Positions 18,780 to 28,375 of a DNA stretch of 63,271 nucleotides are shown one piece after another; within the stretch, counting starts at the first letter, position 1, and every line of letters starts with the position of its first letter. The position numbers and the translations under genes are program-made. This stretch comes from an uncultured Bacteroidota bacterium (GTDB lineage: Bacteria > Bacteroidota > Bacteroidia > AKYH767-A > OLB10). Location: the NCBI GenBank assembly GCA_903881665.1, contig CAIRUC010000022.1, positions 1 through 63,271 of the forward strand, read 5' to 3'. The notes under the pieces were generated by a model. That model worked only from the letters and a program-made list of their open reading frames with translations, did not search any database and was not told where the DNA came from.

Positions 18780-20083
18780 TGGAAAACAACCGCAAACTAT
18801 TTATAAATTATTTTTTTCGTGAAATAACCAACTTACGATATGCATATTTAAAATTCGCATATAAAACGGTTGACGAAATACCGGAAACTTCAGATATCGA
18901 TTTGTTAATTGATAAACATGAACTTAATGGATTTTTAGATATTATTAGAAAGGGCAATGAGATAGAAATGATTGACCTTCATCGAAAGACATTTGTAACT
19001 TTCGTTAATGTTTATTTTAATGATGGATCTTATTTGGAATTAGATCTCATTAATCGATTTGAAAGAAAAGGAATTATTTATCTTGATTCTGAAACGGTAT
19101 TAAATCATGCAGTGAAAGAAGGCATCTTAAAGCTCGCTGCAGAAAATCACAATTTTGAGTACATAATGCTTTTCAATATTATAAATAACTCGAACATCCC
19201 TAAACGGTACCGAGATTTTTATACTTCATTTAATTGCACAGAACGGTCTAAAATATTTTCATATTTATGCAACAAATATGATTTATCAATTAATTTGCTA
19301 GATGAATTATATGATAAGAAATTACGGGGCCCAAAGAAAATTATTCGCCAGGTTCTAGCTCAGCCCATTAATAAAGGCATTCCTAAATTACTGCATAAAA
19401 TACGATATTTAGGAGATATGATATGTGATGCTACTAATAGAAAAGGCATTACGGTTACTTTTAGTGGTGTGGATGGAGCTGGAAAATCTACAGTACTTGA
19501 AAATGTAAAAGATACGCTTCAGAAAAAGTATCGCCAAAAAATAGTTGTTCTTCGTCATAGGCCTTCTTTGTTGCCTATTCTTAGTTCGATAAAGCATGGA
19601 AAAAAGAACGCTGAAAAAATAGCTATACAAAATTTACCGCGACAGGGCAATAATAAAAGTACGATCAGTTCTGTAATTCGATTTATGTATTACTATTTCG
19701 ATTATATTGTAGGGCAGTATTACATTTATTTCAGGTATACCTTAAGAGGATATACAGTATTGTACGATCGCTATTATTTCGACTTTATTATCGACTCTAA
19801 ACGATCCAATATTTCATTGCCAAAGCCGATATTAAAGTGGTGTTATTATTTCGTATTTAAGCCAAATGTAAATGTATTTTTATATGCTCCTCCTGATATA
19901 ATTTTTAGTCGTAAACAAGAGATGTCGAAGAACGATATTCAACTGCTTACAGGAGAATACCATCAATTATTCAATGAATTAGGTAAATCGCATAAAAAGC
20001 AACAATATATCTCAATAAATAATACCAATTTAGACGAAACTTTGTCAGTTGTAATGAAACAGTGTATGCTGGCTGGCGTATAA
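18779..20083 (+). CDS. Nucleotidyltransferase-like domain fused to a thymidylate-kinase-like domain
   Basis: Residues ~1-130 resemble a minimal nucleotidyltransferase: T-S-D-I-D-L-L-I-D has the D-x-D metal pair and Y-L-E-L-D-L-I the third acid, but the usual G-S before it is missing. Residues ~220-434 are a TMPK-like P-loop kinase with T-F-S-G-V-D-G-A-G-K-S-T (Walker A), L-Y-D-R-Y-Y-F-D-F (the DRY motif) and P-D-I-I-F-S-R-K-Q-E near the lid. A housekeeping Tmk is about 210 residues without the N-terminal part, so this is a specialised paralogue. It is directly coupled to the APH-like kinase upstream. Role in the polysaccharide pathway is unknown. Confidence 0.82.
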   Translation: MENNRKLFINYFFREITNLRYAYLKFAYKTVDEIPETSDIDLLIDKHELNGFLDIIRKGNEIEMIDLHRKTFVTFVNVYFNDGSYLELDLINRFERKGIIYLDSETVLNHAVKEGILKLAAENHNFEYIMLFNIINNSNIPKRYRDFYTSFNCTERSKIFSYLCNKYDLSINLLDELYDKKLRGPKKIIRQVLAQPINKGIPKLLHKIRYLGDMICDATNRKGITVTFSGVDGAGKSTVLENVKDTLQKKYRQKIVVLRHRPSLLPILSSIKHGKKNAEKIAIQNLPRQGNNKSTISSVIRFMYYYFDYIVGQYYIYFRYTLRGYTVLYDRYYFDFIIDSKRSNISLPKPILKWCYYFVFKPNVNVFLYAPPDIIFSRKQEMSKNDIQLLTGEYHQLFNELGKSHKKQQYISINNTNLDETLSVVMKQCMLAGV

Positions 20084-20113
20084 GGGATAAAAACCCTTTA
20101 TACTAAAGCCTTC

Positions 20114-20869
20114 ATGGATCGTAAGAAAATCACACCGCCTAACATTCATATTGTTAGTTCTGAATACCAAATTCCTGTAATTGATAAATTACTTGGAAGA
20201 ACCACATTAAAATGGCAATGCGATGATGGTCATTGCGAGCAACTAACAGCGAGTCTTCGATTTACTGATTACGAAGGGAATGCCCCCTCTTTTTATAGTC
20301 TTACAAAGCTCCCTTATGTTGCAAAAACATATTTTCAAGCGAAACGTTCTCCGATAATGCCAAACCCTGTTCCGTTTTTAGTAATGGATGCTATTCGTTA
20401 TTTAGGGGAAATGGTAAAACCTGATATGAAAGTAATGGAATTAGGAGGAGGTAATAGTTCTCTTTGGTTTTTAAGCAAAGGAGCAAAATTAACTACTTAC
20501 GAACATGATATTCATTGGGCTCAAATGGTTTATGATACTGTTGATAAGAATCCTTCCAAATACAATCAAGACAAATTTGATTTAAGAGTGATGAAGGGTG
20601 CTTCTACTCTTAATGATATGATTAAACAGGATGACGCTTCTTATGATATAATCCTGATAGATTCAATGAATGAATTTACTCGGCGCAATGACTGTATTCG
20701 TATTGCTATGAAAAAAATTAAACCTGGTGGTTGGTTAGTACTCGATAATAGTGATAACCCTGTTAATTGGAAAGGCGCGGAATTGCTTGAAGGGAAAGAC
20801 ATGATACGCTTTACAGGTTTTGGTCCAATGGCGTTCTTCGTTTGTCAAACAACATTCTGGAAAATGTAA
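20114..20869 (+). CDS. Class I SAM-dependent methyltransferase
   Basis: This 251-residue protein has a Rossmann methyltransferase core: motif I M-K-V-M-E-L-G-G-G-N-S-S, the acidic end of strand 2 in T-T-Y-E-H-D, motif IV D-I-I-L-I-D-S-M-N, and K-P-G-G-W-L-V-L-D-N-S. It may O-methylate a sugar of the repeat unit or modify a precursor. It lies 30 nt after the kinase pair and its stop is one base before the acyltransferase ATG, so it belongs to the operon. Confidence 0.87.
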   Translation: MDRKKITPPNIHIVSSEYQIPVIDKLLGRTTLKWQCDDGHCEQLTASLRFTDYEGNAPSFYSLTKLPYVAKTYFQAKRSPIMPNPVPFLVMDAIRYLGEMVKPDMKVMELGGGNSSLWFLSKGAKLTTYEHDIHWAQMVYDTVDKNPSKYNQDKFDLRVMKGASTLNDMIKQDDASYDIILIDSMNEFTRRNDCIRIAMKKIKPGGWLVLDNSDNPVNWKGAELLEGKDMIRFTGFGPMAFFVCQTTFWKM

Positions 20870-20870
20870 T

Positions 20871-21599
20871 ATGCTCAGAGCGTTTATTATATATTTTGGC
20901 AAAAAGAAAAATTCGTCTTTCACCTTGGATGAGCAAGTCTCAACAGGGATGCTCTTTAGTTTTTTTATTGATAAAGCGGCTTCTGTTATTAGAGGTTTTA
21001 GAGCATTATTCAATGGCAAATATGCAAAACAATTAATGTTGGGTAAACGCGTAACAGTTAGTAACTGGAAATATTTCAATTACGGTAAGTGTGTGCAAAT
21101 CGGGAAAGATGTTTCAATAAATGCATTTGGAAACGAGGGATTAACAATAGGTGATTACTCTTGGATTGGAGCTATGTCGTTTCTGAAAGTTTCATTTTCG
21201 ATTCATCAGCCGGGAGAATTTATACGTATCGGAAATCATGTGGGTATTGGTGAATATGCACATTTGGGCGGGGCTGGCGGTCTCGAAATTGACGATGATT
21301 GTATTATTGGTCCCTATTTTAGCTGCCATCCAGAAAACCATCAATTTATTAATCATCAAGAGTTAATTCGCTTGCAAGGAGTAACGCGAAGTGGAATTAA
21401 AATTGGGAAAAACTGTTGGATTGGAGCGAAAGTTACGATTCTTGATGGTGTAGTTATTGGAAACAATTGTGTTATTGCTGCTGGAGCAGTAGTTACTAAA
21501 AATATGCCTTCCAACTCAGTAATTGGTGGCGTTCCTGCAAATGTTATAAAAATACTTTCCGCCGAAAACATGAAAATGTCATCGGCTCATGTTGCTTAA
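20871..21599 (+). CDS. Hexapeptide-repeat acyltransferase (LbH; CatB/NodL/WcaF type)
   Basis: The 242-residue protein has a left-handed beta-helix of I-G-x-x-[VC]-x-I hexapeptides: V-Q-I-G-K-D-V-S-I-N, I-R-I-G-N-H-V-G-I-G, I-K-I-G-K-N-C-W-I-G-A-K-V-T-I, and V-V-I-G-N-N-C-V-I-A-A-G-A-V-V. The segment C-H-P-E-N-H-Q-F contains the catalytic-type His, and the end is N-S-V-I-G-G-V-P-A-N-V-I-K. An O-acetyltransferase acting on a repeat-unit sugar is likely. I start it at 20871 (M-L-R-A-F-I-I), one base after the methyltransferase stop, rather than at 20820, which would overlap that gene by 50 nt. Confidence 0.9.
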   Translation: MLRAFIIYFGKKKNSSFTLDEQVSTGMLFSFFIDKAASVIRGFRALFNGKYAKQLMLGKRVTVSNWKYFNYGKCVQIGKDVSINAFGNEGLTIGDYSWIGAMSFLKVSFSIHQPGEFIRIGNHVGIGEYAHLGGAGGLEIDDDCIIGPYFSCHPENHQFINHQELIRLQGVTRSGIKIGKNCWIGAKVTILDGVVIGNNCVIAAGAVVTKNMPSNSVIGGVPANVIKILSAENMKMSSAHVA

Positions 21600-21611
21600 A
21601 TAGGTAAGATA

Positions 21612-22874
21612 ATGACTGAATCTACAATTAAATTTAAAACTGTATTAGTAAGTGCTTATGCGGTTAATCCATACCATGGTTCTGAAGATGGGATGGGATG
21701 GAATTTTATTAAACAAATTGCACGATTTAATAAAGTAATTGCGATAACTCGAGAAAATACGCGGCCACATATCGAAAAGTTCATGCAAGAAAATCCTTCT
21801 GTGCATTATTCGAATATTGTGTTTGTGTACTATGACCTTCCTTATTGGATGAGATTTTGGAAGAAAGGCGGAAGAGGAGCGTTGCTGTATTACTATATGT
21901 GGCAATATTTTTTACCTTCCTTTGTAAAGCGCCAAAAATTGGAATTCGATATAGTACATAATCTTAACTTCCATAACGACTGGACACCTTCTCGTTTATG
22001 GATATTAAGAAAACCATTTGTTTGGGGACCTATTGGACATCATTCTAGAATACCTAAAGATTATATTCTTCATGTTTATGGTTATCGTCAATATTTAACA
22101 GAGCAAATAAAATGGATTACTAAAAAATATTTTTGGCAAGTTGATCCTTTGTTGCGACAAACGGTAAATCATGCAGATACTGTTTTAGCGATGAATTCAT
22201 CTGTAGCTAAAGTTTTACATATTCCCGAAGCTAAAGTCGTTCGAATGTCATCTGTAAGTTCAGAATCTCCAGGAGAGAGATATTTGCATATAAGCAACGG
22301 TAAATTTACTATACTTTCCGCAGGCAGATTCGTTCCGCTAAAAGGATTCGACATAACAATAAAATCATTCGCTAGATTTAGATCTCAATTACCTATCATT
22401 CAACAAAACAAAGTAGAATTAGTTTTAGTTGGTGACGGACCATATAAAGACCAGTTAGTAAAACTTACTGAAGAACTCTATATTGAAAAGAATGTTCGAT
22501 TTGTAAAATGGTTAGATAGAGAAGATTATAAGCAGTTATATGCAAATTCACATGTATTTCTTTTCCCTTCTCACGAAGGAGCAGGAATGGTTGTTGCAGA
22601 GGCATTGTCGTACGGCTTGCCTGTAGTTTGTTTTAATAATGATGGCCCAGGAGAATTTGTAGATGATACCTGTGGTATAACGGTACCGTATAACCGATAC
22701 GATACAAGCATAACCAAATTTGCTGAAGCTCTTATAGCAATTTATACAGACCCTATTTATTTCAATAAGTTGTCAGAAGGAGCTGTAGAAGCATTTAAAA
22801 ATCGCTTTGATTGGAATTTAAAAGGCGAGCACTTACGAAATGTATATAATGATGTAGCATCAAAAGCAGTATAG
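21612..22874 (+). CDS. Glycosyltransferase family 4
   Basis: This 420-residue GT-B enzyme has the N-terminal half V-S-A-Y-A-V-N-P-Y-H-G-S-E-D-G-M-G-W, typical of a subgroup that begins with 'cacPy.gSE'. The C-terminal half has I-L-S-A-G-R-F-V-P-L-K-G-F-D, L-V-G-D-G-P-Y-K, and F-P-S-H-E-G-A-G-M-V-V-A-E-A-L with the E-x7-E donor-binding pattern. It probably adds a sugar to the repeat unit; substrate unknown. It follows the acyltransferase by 12 nt and ends one base before the next glycosyltransferase gene. Confidence 0.92.
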   Translation: MTESTIKFKTVLVSAYAVNPYHGSEDGMGWNFIKQIARFNKVIAITRENTRPHIEKFMQENPSVHYSNIVFVYYDLPYWMRFWKKGGRGALLYYYMWQYFLPSFVKRQKLEFDIVHNLNFHNDWTPSRLWILRKPFVWGPIGHHSRIPKDYILHVYGYRQYLTEQIKWITKKYFWQVDPLLRQTVNHADTVLAMNSSVAKVLHIPEAKVVRMSSVSSESPGERYLHISNGKFTILSAGRFVPLKGFDITIKSFARFRSQLPIIQQNKVELVLVGDGPYKDQLVKLTEELYIEKNVRFVKWLDREDYKQLYANSHVFLFPSHEGAGMVVAEALSYGLPVVCFNNDGPGEFVDDTCGITVPYNRYDTSITKFAEALIAIYTDPIYFNKLSEGAVEAFKNRFDWNLKGEHLRNVYNDVASKAV

Positions 22875-22875
22875 C

Positions 22876-23961
22876 ATGAAGCCTAAAATTGTTGCAGTAC
22901 ATTTATTAAACGACTTCAGTGGAAGTCCGATGGTTTTATCTCAAGTATTAAAAGGCTTGATAACATCAGGTCACGAAGTAGTTCTGCATACAGCAGGAGG
23001 TAGAGAAGGATTTCTTTCCGCGATAGATTGTAAAAAGAAGTATTTCCATTATCGATTTCATCAAAATACAATTTGCAGATTGTGGGCTTTTCTTTTTAGT
23101 CAAGTCAATGTCTTTTTTCAATTATTACAATATAGGAATCAAAATGTTGTAATTTATGTAAATACATTGTTGCCGTTTGGGGCTGCCTTAGCAGGAAAGA
23201 TGATGGGCAAAAAAGTGGTTTATCATATACATGAGAGCTATATCAATCCAGCAATTTTAAAAAATTTTCTAAGAGGAGTAGCTGCATATACTGCCGAAAC
23301 CGCTGTTTATGTTTCTAATTATTTATGTAATGAAGAAAAAATTGAAAAAATAAAACATAAGGTGGTTTATAATGCTTTGCCGGATGAGTTTATGGCTAAA
23401 GCCGAAGGATTTAAATATTATGTACCGATTCCTTCTTTATTTATTGTATTAATGGTATGTTCTCTTAAGGAATATAAAGGAATTAATGAATTTGTGTCAT
23501 TGGCTTCTCGTCATCCGAATTTGAAATTTGAGATGGTATTAAATACAACTAAAGAAGAAATATCAGCGCACTTTACCGCCGGAAAAATTCCTTTCAATCT
23601 TACTTTATTTTCAACACAAAAAGATTTAGATCCATTTTATCGTCGTGCTTCTTTGCTATTGAATTTAACGAACCCCCAAAAGTGTATAGAAACTTTTGGC
23701 ATGACGATTTTAGAAGCCATGTGTTATGGCATTCCGGTAATTGCGCCACCATTTGGAGGACCAACTGAAATAGTTTCTGCAGGAATAAATGGATTCACAA
23801 TTGATGTAAGACATGAATTCGACTTGGATACTACGATCGATAGGATGTATAATGATGTCCAATTAATGGAATCGTTATCAATAAACGCAAAAGAAACGGC
23901 CGCTCGTTTTAACACCAATCATTTGCAATACGAAATTGAAAAGGTCATTTCTTTAATATAA
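22876..23961 (+). CDS. Glycosyltransferase family 4, last gene of the exopolysaccharide cluster
   Basis: This 361-residue GT-B enzyme begins with V-A-V-H-L-L-N-D-F-S-G-S-P-M-V-L and has K-K-V-V-Y-H-I-H-E-S-Y in the N-terminal half. It has C-S-L-K-E-Y-K-G-I-N-E-F and C-I-E-T-F-G-M-T-I-L-E-A-M in the C-terminal half, followed by C-Y-G-I-P-V-I-A-P-P. The E-x7-E pattern is present. Sugar and acceptor are unknown. It is followed by 284 nt without a gene, so the operon may end here, though I see no strong terminator hairpin. Confidence 0.9.
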   Translation: MKPKIVAVHLLNDFSGSPMVLSQVLKGLITSGHEVVLHTAGGREGFLSAIDCKKKYFHYRFHQNTICRLWAFLFSQVNVFFQLLQYRNQNVVIYVNTLLPFGAALAGKMMGKKVVYHIHESYINPAILKNFLRGVAAYTAETAVYVSNYLCNEEKIEKIKHKVVYNALPDEFMAKAEGFKYYVPIPSLFIVLMVCSLKEYKGINEFVSLASRHPNLKFEMVLNTTKEEISAHFTAGKIPFNLTLFSTQKDLDPFYRRASLLLNLTNPQKCIETFGMTILEAMCYGIPVIAPPFGGPTEIVSAGINGFTIDVRHEFDLDTTIDRMYNDVQLMESLSINAKETAARFNTNHLQYEIEKVISLI

Positions 23962-24245
23962 GATAGATGTAAGGTTTCAATTTTTCTTTCGATCATTCAA
24001 TTGCTAAACACAAAACACATCAAAATAAATATTCCCTTACAATTTATTTATCATTGAGTTCTCATAAAAAGGTAGTAGGTTACATTCAAATTACCCTTTA
24101 ATCGATGAAAAATTTGAAGTTCCAATTATTTTTTTCTTCCATTTTTCAAAAAACCTTACAACCGTTTTAACTCTTCCAATTTAATGCAGCAATACAAGCA
24201 GTTTGGCGTAATATGTTTAGAACCTAAACTAAAACAAATTCTGCT

Positions 24246-25442
24246 ATGCAAAAGAAGCGTGTCGCTATTATTGGAACAACCGGCTTGCCGGCAAAGTATG
24301 GTGGATTTGAAACTTTAGCACACCATTTAGTGGATCGATTAAATCATCGATTTGATTTAACCATATTTTGCAGCGCTAACTATTTTTCTAAAAAAGGTGT
24401 TCGTCGTACGCATTACAACGGTGCTAAGCTTGAATATCTACCATTTAATGCCAATGGTTATCAAAGTATAATTTATGATGTTATTTCAATTTTGAAAGCA
24501 TTAAGGAATAACGATGTTTTATTATTGCTAGGAGTGAGTGGTGCAATTTGTTTGCCTTTCATTAAATTATTTACTAAAATTCCAATTATTGTTAATATCG
24601 ATGGACAAGAATGGAAACGACAAAAATGGAATTGGATAGCTAAGAAATATTTAAGTTTTAGTGAACGTTTGGCTGTAAAATATGCGGATCGTGTTGTGGC
24701 AGACAATAAAGTGATTTTTGATTTTGTTTTAAAAAACTACGGACGCAGTGAAGCCTCTCTTATCGAATATGGATCTGATCATGTTAAGAAAGTTCAATTA
24801 AATGAATTACTAGTATCAAAGTATGCTTTTTTGAAATTGAAGTATGCTTTTAATGTTTGTCGTATTGAACCAGAAAATAATGTGCATCTTATCTTGGATG
24901 CATATGCACATCGTCCTAAAGAAACATTGGTAATTGTAGGGCTATGGAATCATAATGAATATGGCCGAAAATTAAAGGAGTCTTTTAATGAGTTTCCTAA
25001 TTTACATTTATTAGATCCTATTTACGACCAAGGGGAACTTGACATTATTCGTTCTAATGCATCATTGTATTTACATGGACATTGTGCTGGGGGAACAAAC
25101 CCTTCGCTAGTAGAAGCGATGGCGTTAGGATTACCTGTAATTGCATTTGATGTAGCTTATAATAGAGAAACTACTCAAAATAAAGCACGATACTTTGATT
25201 CTGTTTTATCCCTTCACATGCAAATCGACCGATTAAGCGATCGAGAAGGACTAGAAATGAGTAAAACGCTTGAGTGTATAGCCTCAAAACGCTACTCATG
25301 GGCTCGAATTACCGATTTATATGCTCAATTATTCATAGAAAGCCCAAATTCCTTCCTTAAAAACCTAACTTCTCTCGCGGCTTTACGTAAAGAAGAGATA
25401 ATTAATGTAAAAATTTTAGAAAGAAAAGAAGCGGCTACATGA
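24246..25442 (+). CDS. DUF1972 glycosyltransferase (GT4-like)
   Basis: The 398-residue protein starts K-R-V-A-I-I-G-T-T-G-L-P-A-K-Y-G-G-F-E-T, the hallmark of DUF1972. A glycosyltransferase group 1 half follows, with I-V-N-I-D-G-Q-E-W-K-R, H-G-H-C-A-G-G-T-N-P-S-L-V-E-A-M and G-L-P-V-I-A-F-D-V. Family members are often called rhamnosyltransferases. It is separated from the cluster upstream by 284 nt with a possible -7 box TATGTTTA (24212-24219). Its stop overlaps the next ATG as ATGA, so it is translationally coupled to a giant secreted protein rather than to another sugar gene. Confidence 0.9.
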   Translation: MQKKRVAIIGTTGLPAKYGGFETLAHHLVDRLNHRFDLTIFCSANYFSKKGVRRTHYNGAKLEYLPFNANGYQSIIYDVISILKALRNNDVLLLLGVSGAICLPFIKLFTKIPIIVNIDGQEWKRQKWNWIAKKYLSFSERLAVKYADRVVADNKVIFDFVLKNYGRSEASLIEYGSDHVKKVQLNELLVSKYAFLKLKYAFNVCRIEPENNVHLILDAYAHRPKETLVIVGLWNHNEYGRKLKESFNEFPNLHLLDPIYDQGELDIIRSNASLYLHGHCAGGTNPSLVEAMALGLPVIAFDVAYNRETTQNKARYFDSVLSLHMQIDRLSDREGLEMSKTLECIASKRYSWARITDLYAQLFIESPNSFLKNLTSLAALRKEEIINVKILERKEAAT

Positions 25443-28375
25443 AAAAGGTGGCATTGTTAGTTGTTGCGATGATTGTTTGTACTTCAGCATGGAGTCAAAC
25501 AGTTACTACTATTGCGGGTAGCGCTTTGCTTTCCGGAAATGGTAATGGCAATGGTGCGTCTTCTCGCTTTAATGAACCGCATGGCATAACTTCCGATAAA
25601 AAAGGATCTATTTTTATTGCCGATCGTCTTAATAATTGTATTCGCAAAATCACACCCGCAGGTGTTGTTTCAACTATTGCTGGTACTGGTGCCGTTGGAA
25701 GTAATGATGGTGCTGGAGCTGTAGCTACTTTTAATGAACCATGGGACATTGCAGCCGATACGTTAGGTAATTTATATGTAGCCGATACGAAGAGTTATAA
25801 AATAAGAAAAATTGATGCAAATTATTATGTTTCAACAATCGCGGGTACTGGTGTCTTCGGTACTACAAATGGCCCTGGGAATGTTGCAAAATTCGGATTC
25901 CCTTCAGGGATTGCGGTAACTCCCGATGGAAGTATAATTTATGTAGTTGATCATAATACACATGTAATTCGTAAAATAGAAGCAGGAATTGTTAGTAATC
26001 TCGCAGGAACAGTTTATCTCACGGGAAGTAATAATGGACCTGGCGCAACGGCCTCTTTTAATCATCCATATGGGATTGAACTTGATCATTCCGGAAATTT
26101 AATTATAGCGGATGAATGGAATAATTTAATTCGTAAAATAACGCCTACAGGCGCTACAACAACCTTAGCGGGTACTGGCCTAATCGGTGGTGTCGACGGA
26201 GCAAATATGGCGGCTTCATTTAATGCTCCATGGGATATCTCAGTTGATTCGCTCGGTAGTGTTTTTGTGATGGATGGCTACAATTTTACAGTAAGAAAAA
26301 TTAGTATTACAGGGCAAGTAACAACATATGTAGGAAGTTTAGGGGTTAGTGGTTCTGCCAATGGTAGTGGAGTTAATGCAACATTTAATAATGCGGCAGG
26401 ACTAACTTTTAATCGTGCCGACAAGTGTTTGTATATAGCCGACACAAAAAACCATACAATCAGAAAAGTATCGAATACTTCTTCTATCGTAATTAATCTT
26501 TCAACTGCGTCCTCTTCTATTTGCGCTGGCGATAGTATTCACTTCATCGCTACTCCTTCCGGATTATCTTCTTATACAATAATCGAGAATGGAAGTGTTT
26601 TAGGATCCTTTGCTATAAATACATCCATTGTTCTTCCTTCATTATCTTCAGGAAATCATAGTTTAATATGTACTGCATTTGATAATACTGGTGCCATTGC
26701 TTCATCAAATAATGTTTCAATAACAGTTGCATCTGTTTTTACTCCAACAATTACTTCTTCAAATGGAAGTGTAATTTGTGCAGGGGATTCAGTTATGATT
26801 ACGGCTCAATCAGGAAATGCATACCTATGGTCAACTGGAGCAACAACACAAAAAATTTATGTTTCTTCAGCAGGAATATATTCTGTTAATGTTACCAATT
26901 CGAATGGTTGTAAAGGGAGTTCTTTACCATTTTCGTTAACCGTTCAATTAGCTCCAATTGCTACAATTACTTCTTCAGGAGGGACTAAAGTTTGTCCGAA
27001 TGATTCATTGCTTTTATCTTCTTCGACAGCAACTTCTTATTTATGGTCAACAGGAGCGGTAACACCAAATATTAAAGTTCCCGCAGGAAACTACTCTGTT
27101 ACTGTTTACAACATGAATGGTTGTTCTGCTAAATCAACAGCATTTATTATTACGAATTATACGGTTACTCCTCCTTCACTAACGCCAAACGGAGCAGTTA
27201 GTATTGTACAAGGCGATTCAGTTCAATTAAGTGCCAGCGGAGCAACTTCTTATACTTGGTCGAACGGAAAAATAGGCGCGTCAATTTATGTTTCCGTAGC
27301 AGGAAACTATTTTGTTACTGCTACCAATTCAAATGGTTGTCATGTAAACTCTATTCCTGTAATTGTAACAGTGATCAATAGTAATTCCATGATTTCAGTA
27401 ACAGGTGCAACATCTTTTTGCGATGGGAATTCGGTAACGCTCAGCTCTGTTTATTCAACAGGAAATCAATGGTACTTTAATAGCCAACCATTACCTGGAG
27501 AAACAAATTCGGTTTTAACAGCGAGTGATGCAGGGTATTATAAAGTTGCCATTTGGCAAGGCAATAATTGGCTCTATTCCGATTCAATCTTAGTAACAGT
27601 ATATCCGGCGGCGCAATATCCAGCAGTAAACGATACAAATGTTTGTAGAAATGCTTCTGTTACCGTTACTGCTAATGGTTCAGATAACTATAAATGGTAT
27701 ACCGATCAAACTGGCAATACATTAGCATCGCCCAATAATATTTTAACGATTTCTCAAGTTTTAGGTCCTCAAACATATTATGTAGAAGCTACGAATTTTT
27801 TTGGTTGCTCAACAGTTGATCGTTTAGATGTAAATATTGGATTACTACCAAGTCCTCAATTAGCATTTCAGCCTAGCACGCAAGCTTCACAAGGAATGTT
27901 TACTACTAATTTCATCAATACATCCGTTGATGCAGATATGTATTCATGGACATTTGGAGATACAATAAACAATACTTCTACAGATGTAAATCCTGTGCAT
28001 ATTTATACTGTTTCAGGAAATTACCTAATTTCATTATATGCTGAAAACACATCTACGGGTTGCTCTGATACTATTTCAAGATTGATTAATGTGGTTGGGA
28101 ATAACAACTTATTTATTCCAACTACTTTTACTCCTAATGGAGATGGAAAAAATGATTTATTCAGAGTACGTGGAGATCATTTTACCATGGAAGAAATGTT
28201 GATCTATGATCAATGGGGTAAATTGCTTTATCGAACCGATAATTCACGACCTAATTGGGATGGCCGCATTGGTGGTGATGTTGTGCAAAATGGCACGTAT
28301 GTTTATCGTATTCAAATAGTAAACGATAATAATATTTCCTCAATTTTAACAGGATCAATTACACTGATCAAATGA
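25439..28375 (+). CDS. Secreted NHL-repeat / Ig-like / PKD protein with T9SS type B (CHU_C) C-terminus
   Basis: This 978-residue protein has a signal peptide (...T-S-A-W-S-Q). Residues ~20-345 hold five or six NHL repeats of the pattern T-I-A-G-T-G / F-N-x-P-x-G-I / G-N-L-Y-V-A-D / I-R-K-I, which form a beta-propeller. Residues ~350-790 are Ig-like modules with S-Y-L-W-S-T-G-A-type turns. A PKD-like domain follows (M-Y-S-W-T-F-G-D). The last ~85 residues are the CHU_C domain (I-P-T-T-F-T-P-N-G-D-G-K-N-D-L-F, N-W-D-G-R-I-G-G, N-G-T-Y-V-Y), the type B T9SS signal. It is probably an adhesin or matrix protein at the cell surface. ATGA overlaps join it to both neighbours. Confidence 0.93.
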   Translation: MKKVALLVVAMIVCTSAWSQTVTTIAGSALLSGNGNGNGASSRFNEPHGITSDKKGSIFIADRLNNCIRKITPAGVVSTIAGTGAVGSNDGAGAVATFNEPWDIAADTLGNLYVADTKSYKIRKIDANYYVSTIAGTGVFGTTNGPGNVAKFGFPSGIAVTPDGSIIYVVDHNTHVIRKIEAGIVSNLAGTVYLTGSNNGPGATASFNHPYGIELDHSGNLIIADEWNNLIRKITPTGATTTLAGTGLIGGVDGANMAASFNAPWDISVDSLGSVFVMDGYNFTVRKISITGQVTTYVGSLGVSGSANGSGVNATFNNAAGLTFNRADKCLYIADTKNHTIRKVSNTSSIVINLSTASSSICAGDSIHFIATPSGLSSYTIIENGSVLGSFAINTSIVLPSLSSGNHSLICTAFDNTGAIASSNNVSITVASVFTPTITSSNGSVICAGDSVMITAQSGNAYLWSTGATTQKIYVSSAGIYSVNVTNSNGCKGSSLPFSLTVQLAPIATITSSGGTKVCPNDSLLLSSSTATSYLWSTGAVTPNIKVPAGNYSVTVYNMNGCSAKSTAFIITNYTVTPPSLTPNGAVSIVQGDSVQLSASGATSYTWSNGKIGASIYVSVAGNYFVTATNSNGCHVNSIPVIVTVINSNSMISVTGATSFCDGNSVTLSSVYSTGNQWYFNSQPLPGETNSVLTASDAGYYKVAIWQGNNWLYSDSILVTVYPAAQYPAVNDTNVCRNASVTVTANGSDNYKWYTDQTGNTLASPNNILTISQVLGPQTYYVEATNFFGCSTVDRLDVNIGLLPSPQLAFQPSTQASQGMFTTNFINTSVDADMYSWTFGDTINNTSTDVNPVHIYTVSGNYLISLYAENTSTGCSDTISRLINVVGNNNLFIPTTFTPNGDGKNDLFRVRGDHFTMEEMLIYDQWGKLLYRTDNSRPNWDGRIGGDVVQNGTYVYRIQIVNDNNISSILTGSITLIK

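Noticed and set aside
18779..20083. Housekeeping thymidylate kinase (tmk)
   Set aside because: The extra N-terminal domain, the length of 434 residues and the operon context argue for a specialised paralogue.
23962..24245. Possible small RNA or gene in the 284-nt gap
   Set aside because: AT-rich, no ORF, no stable G/C-rich hairpin and no terminator; only a -7-like TATGTTTA near its right end.
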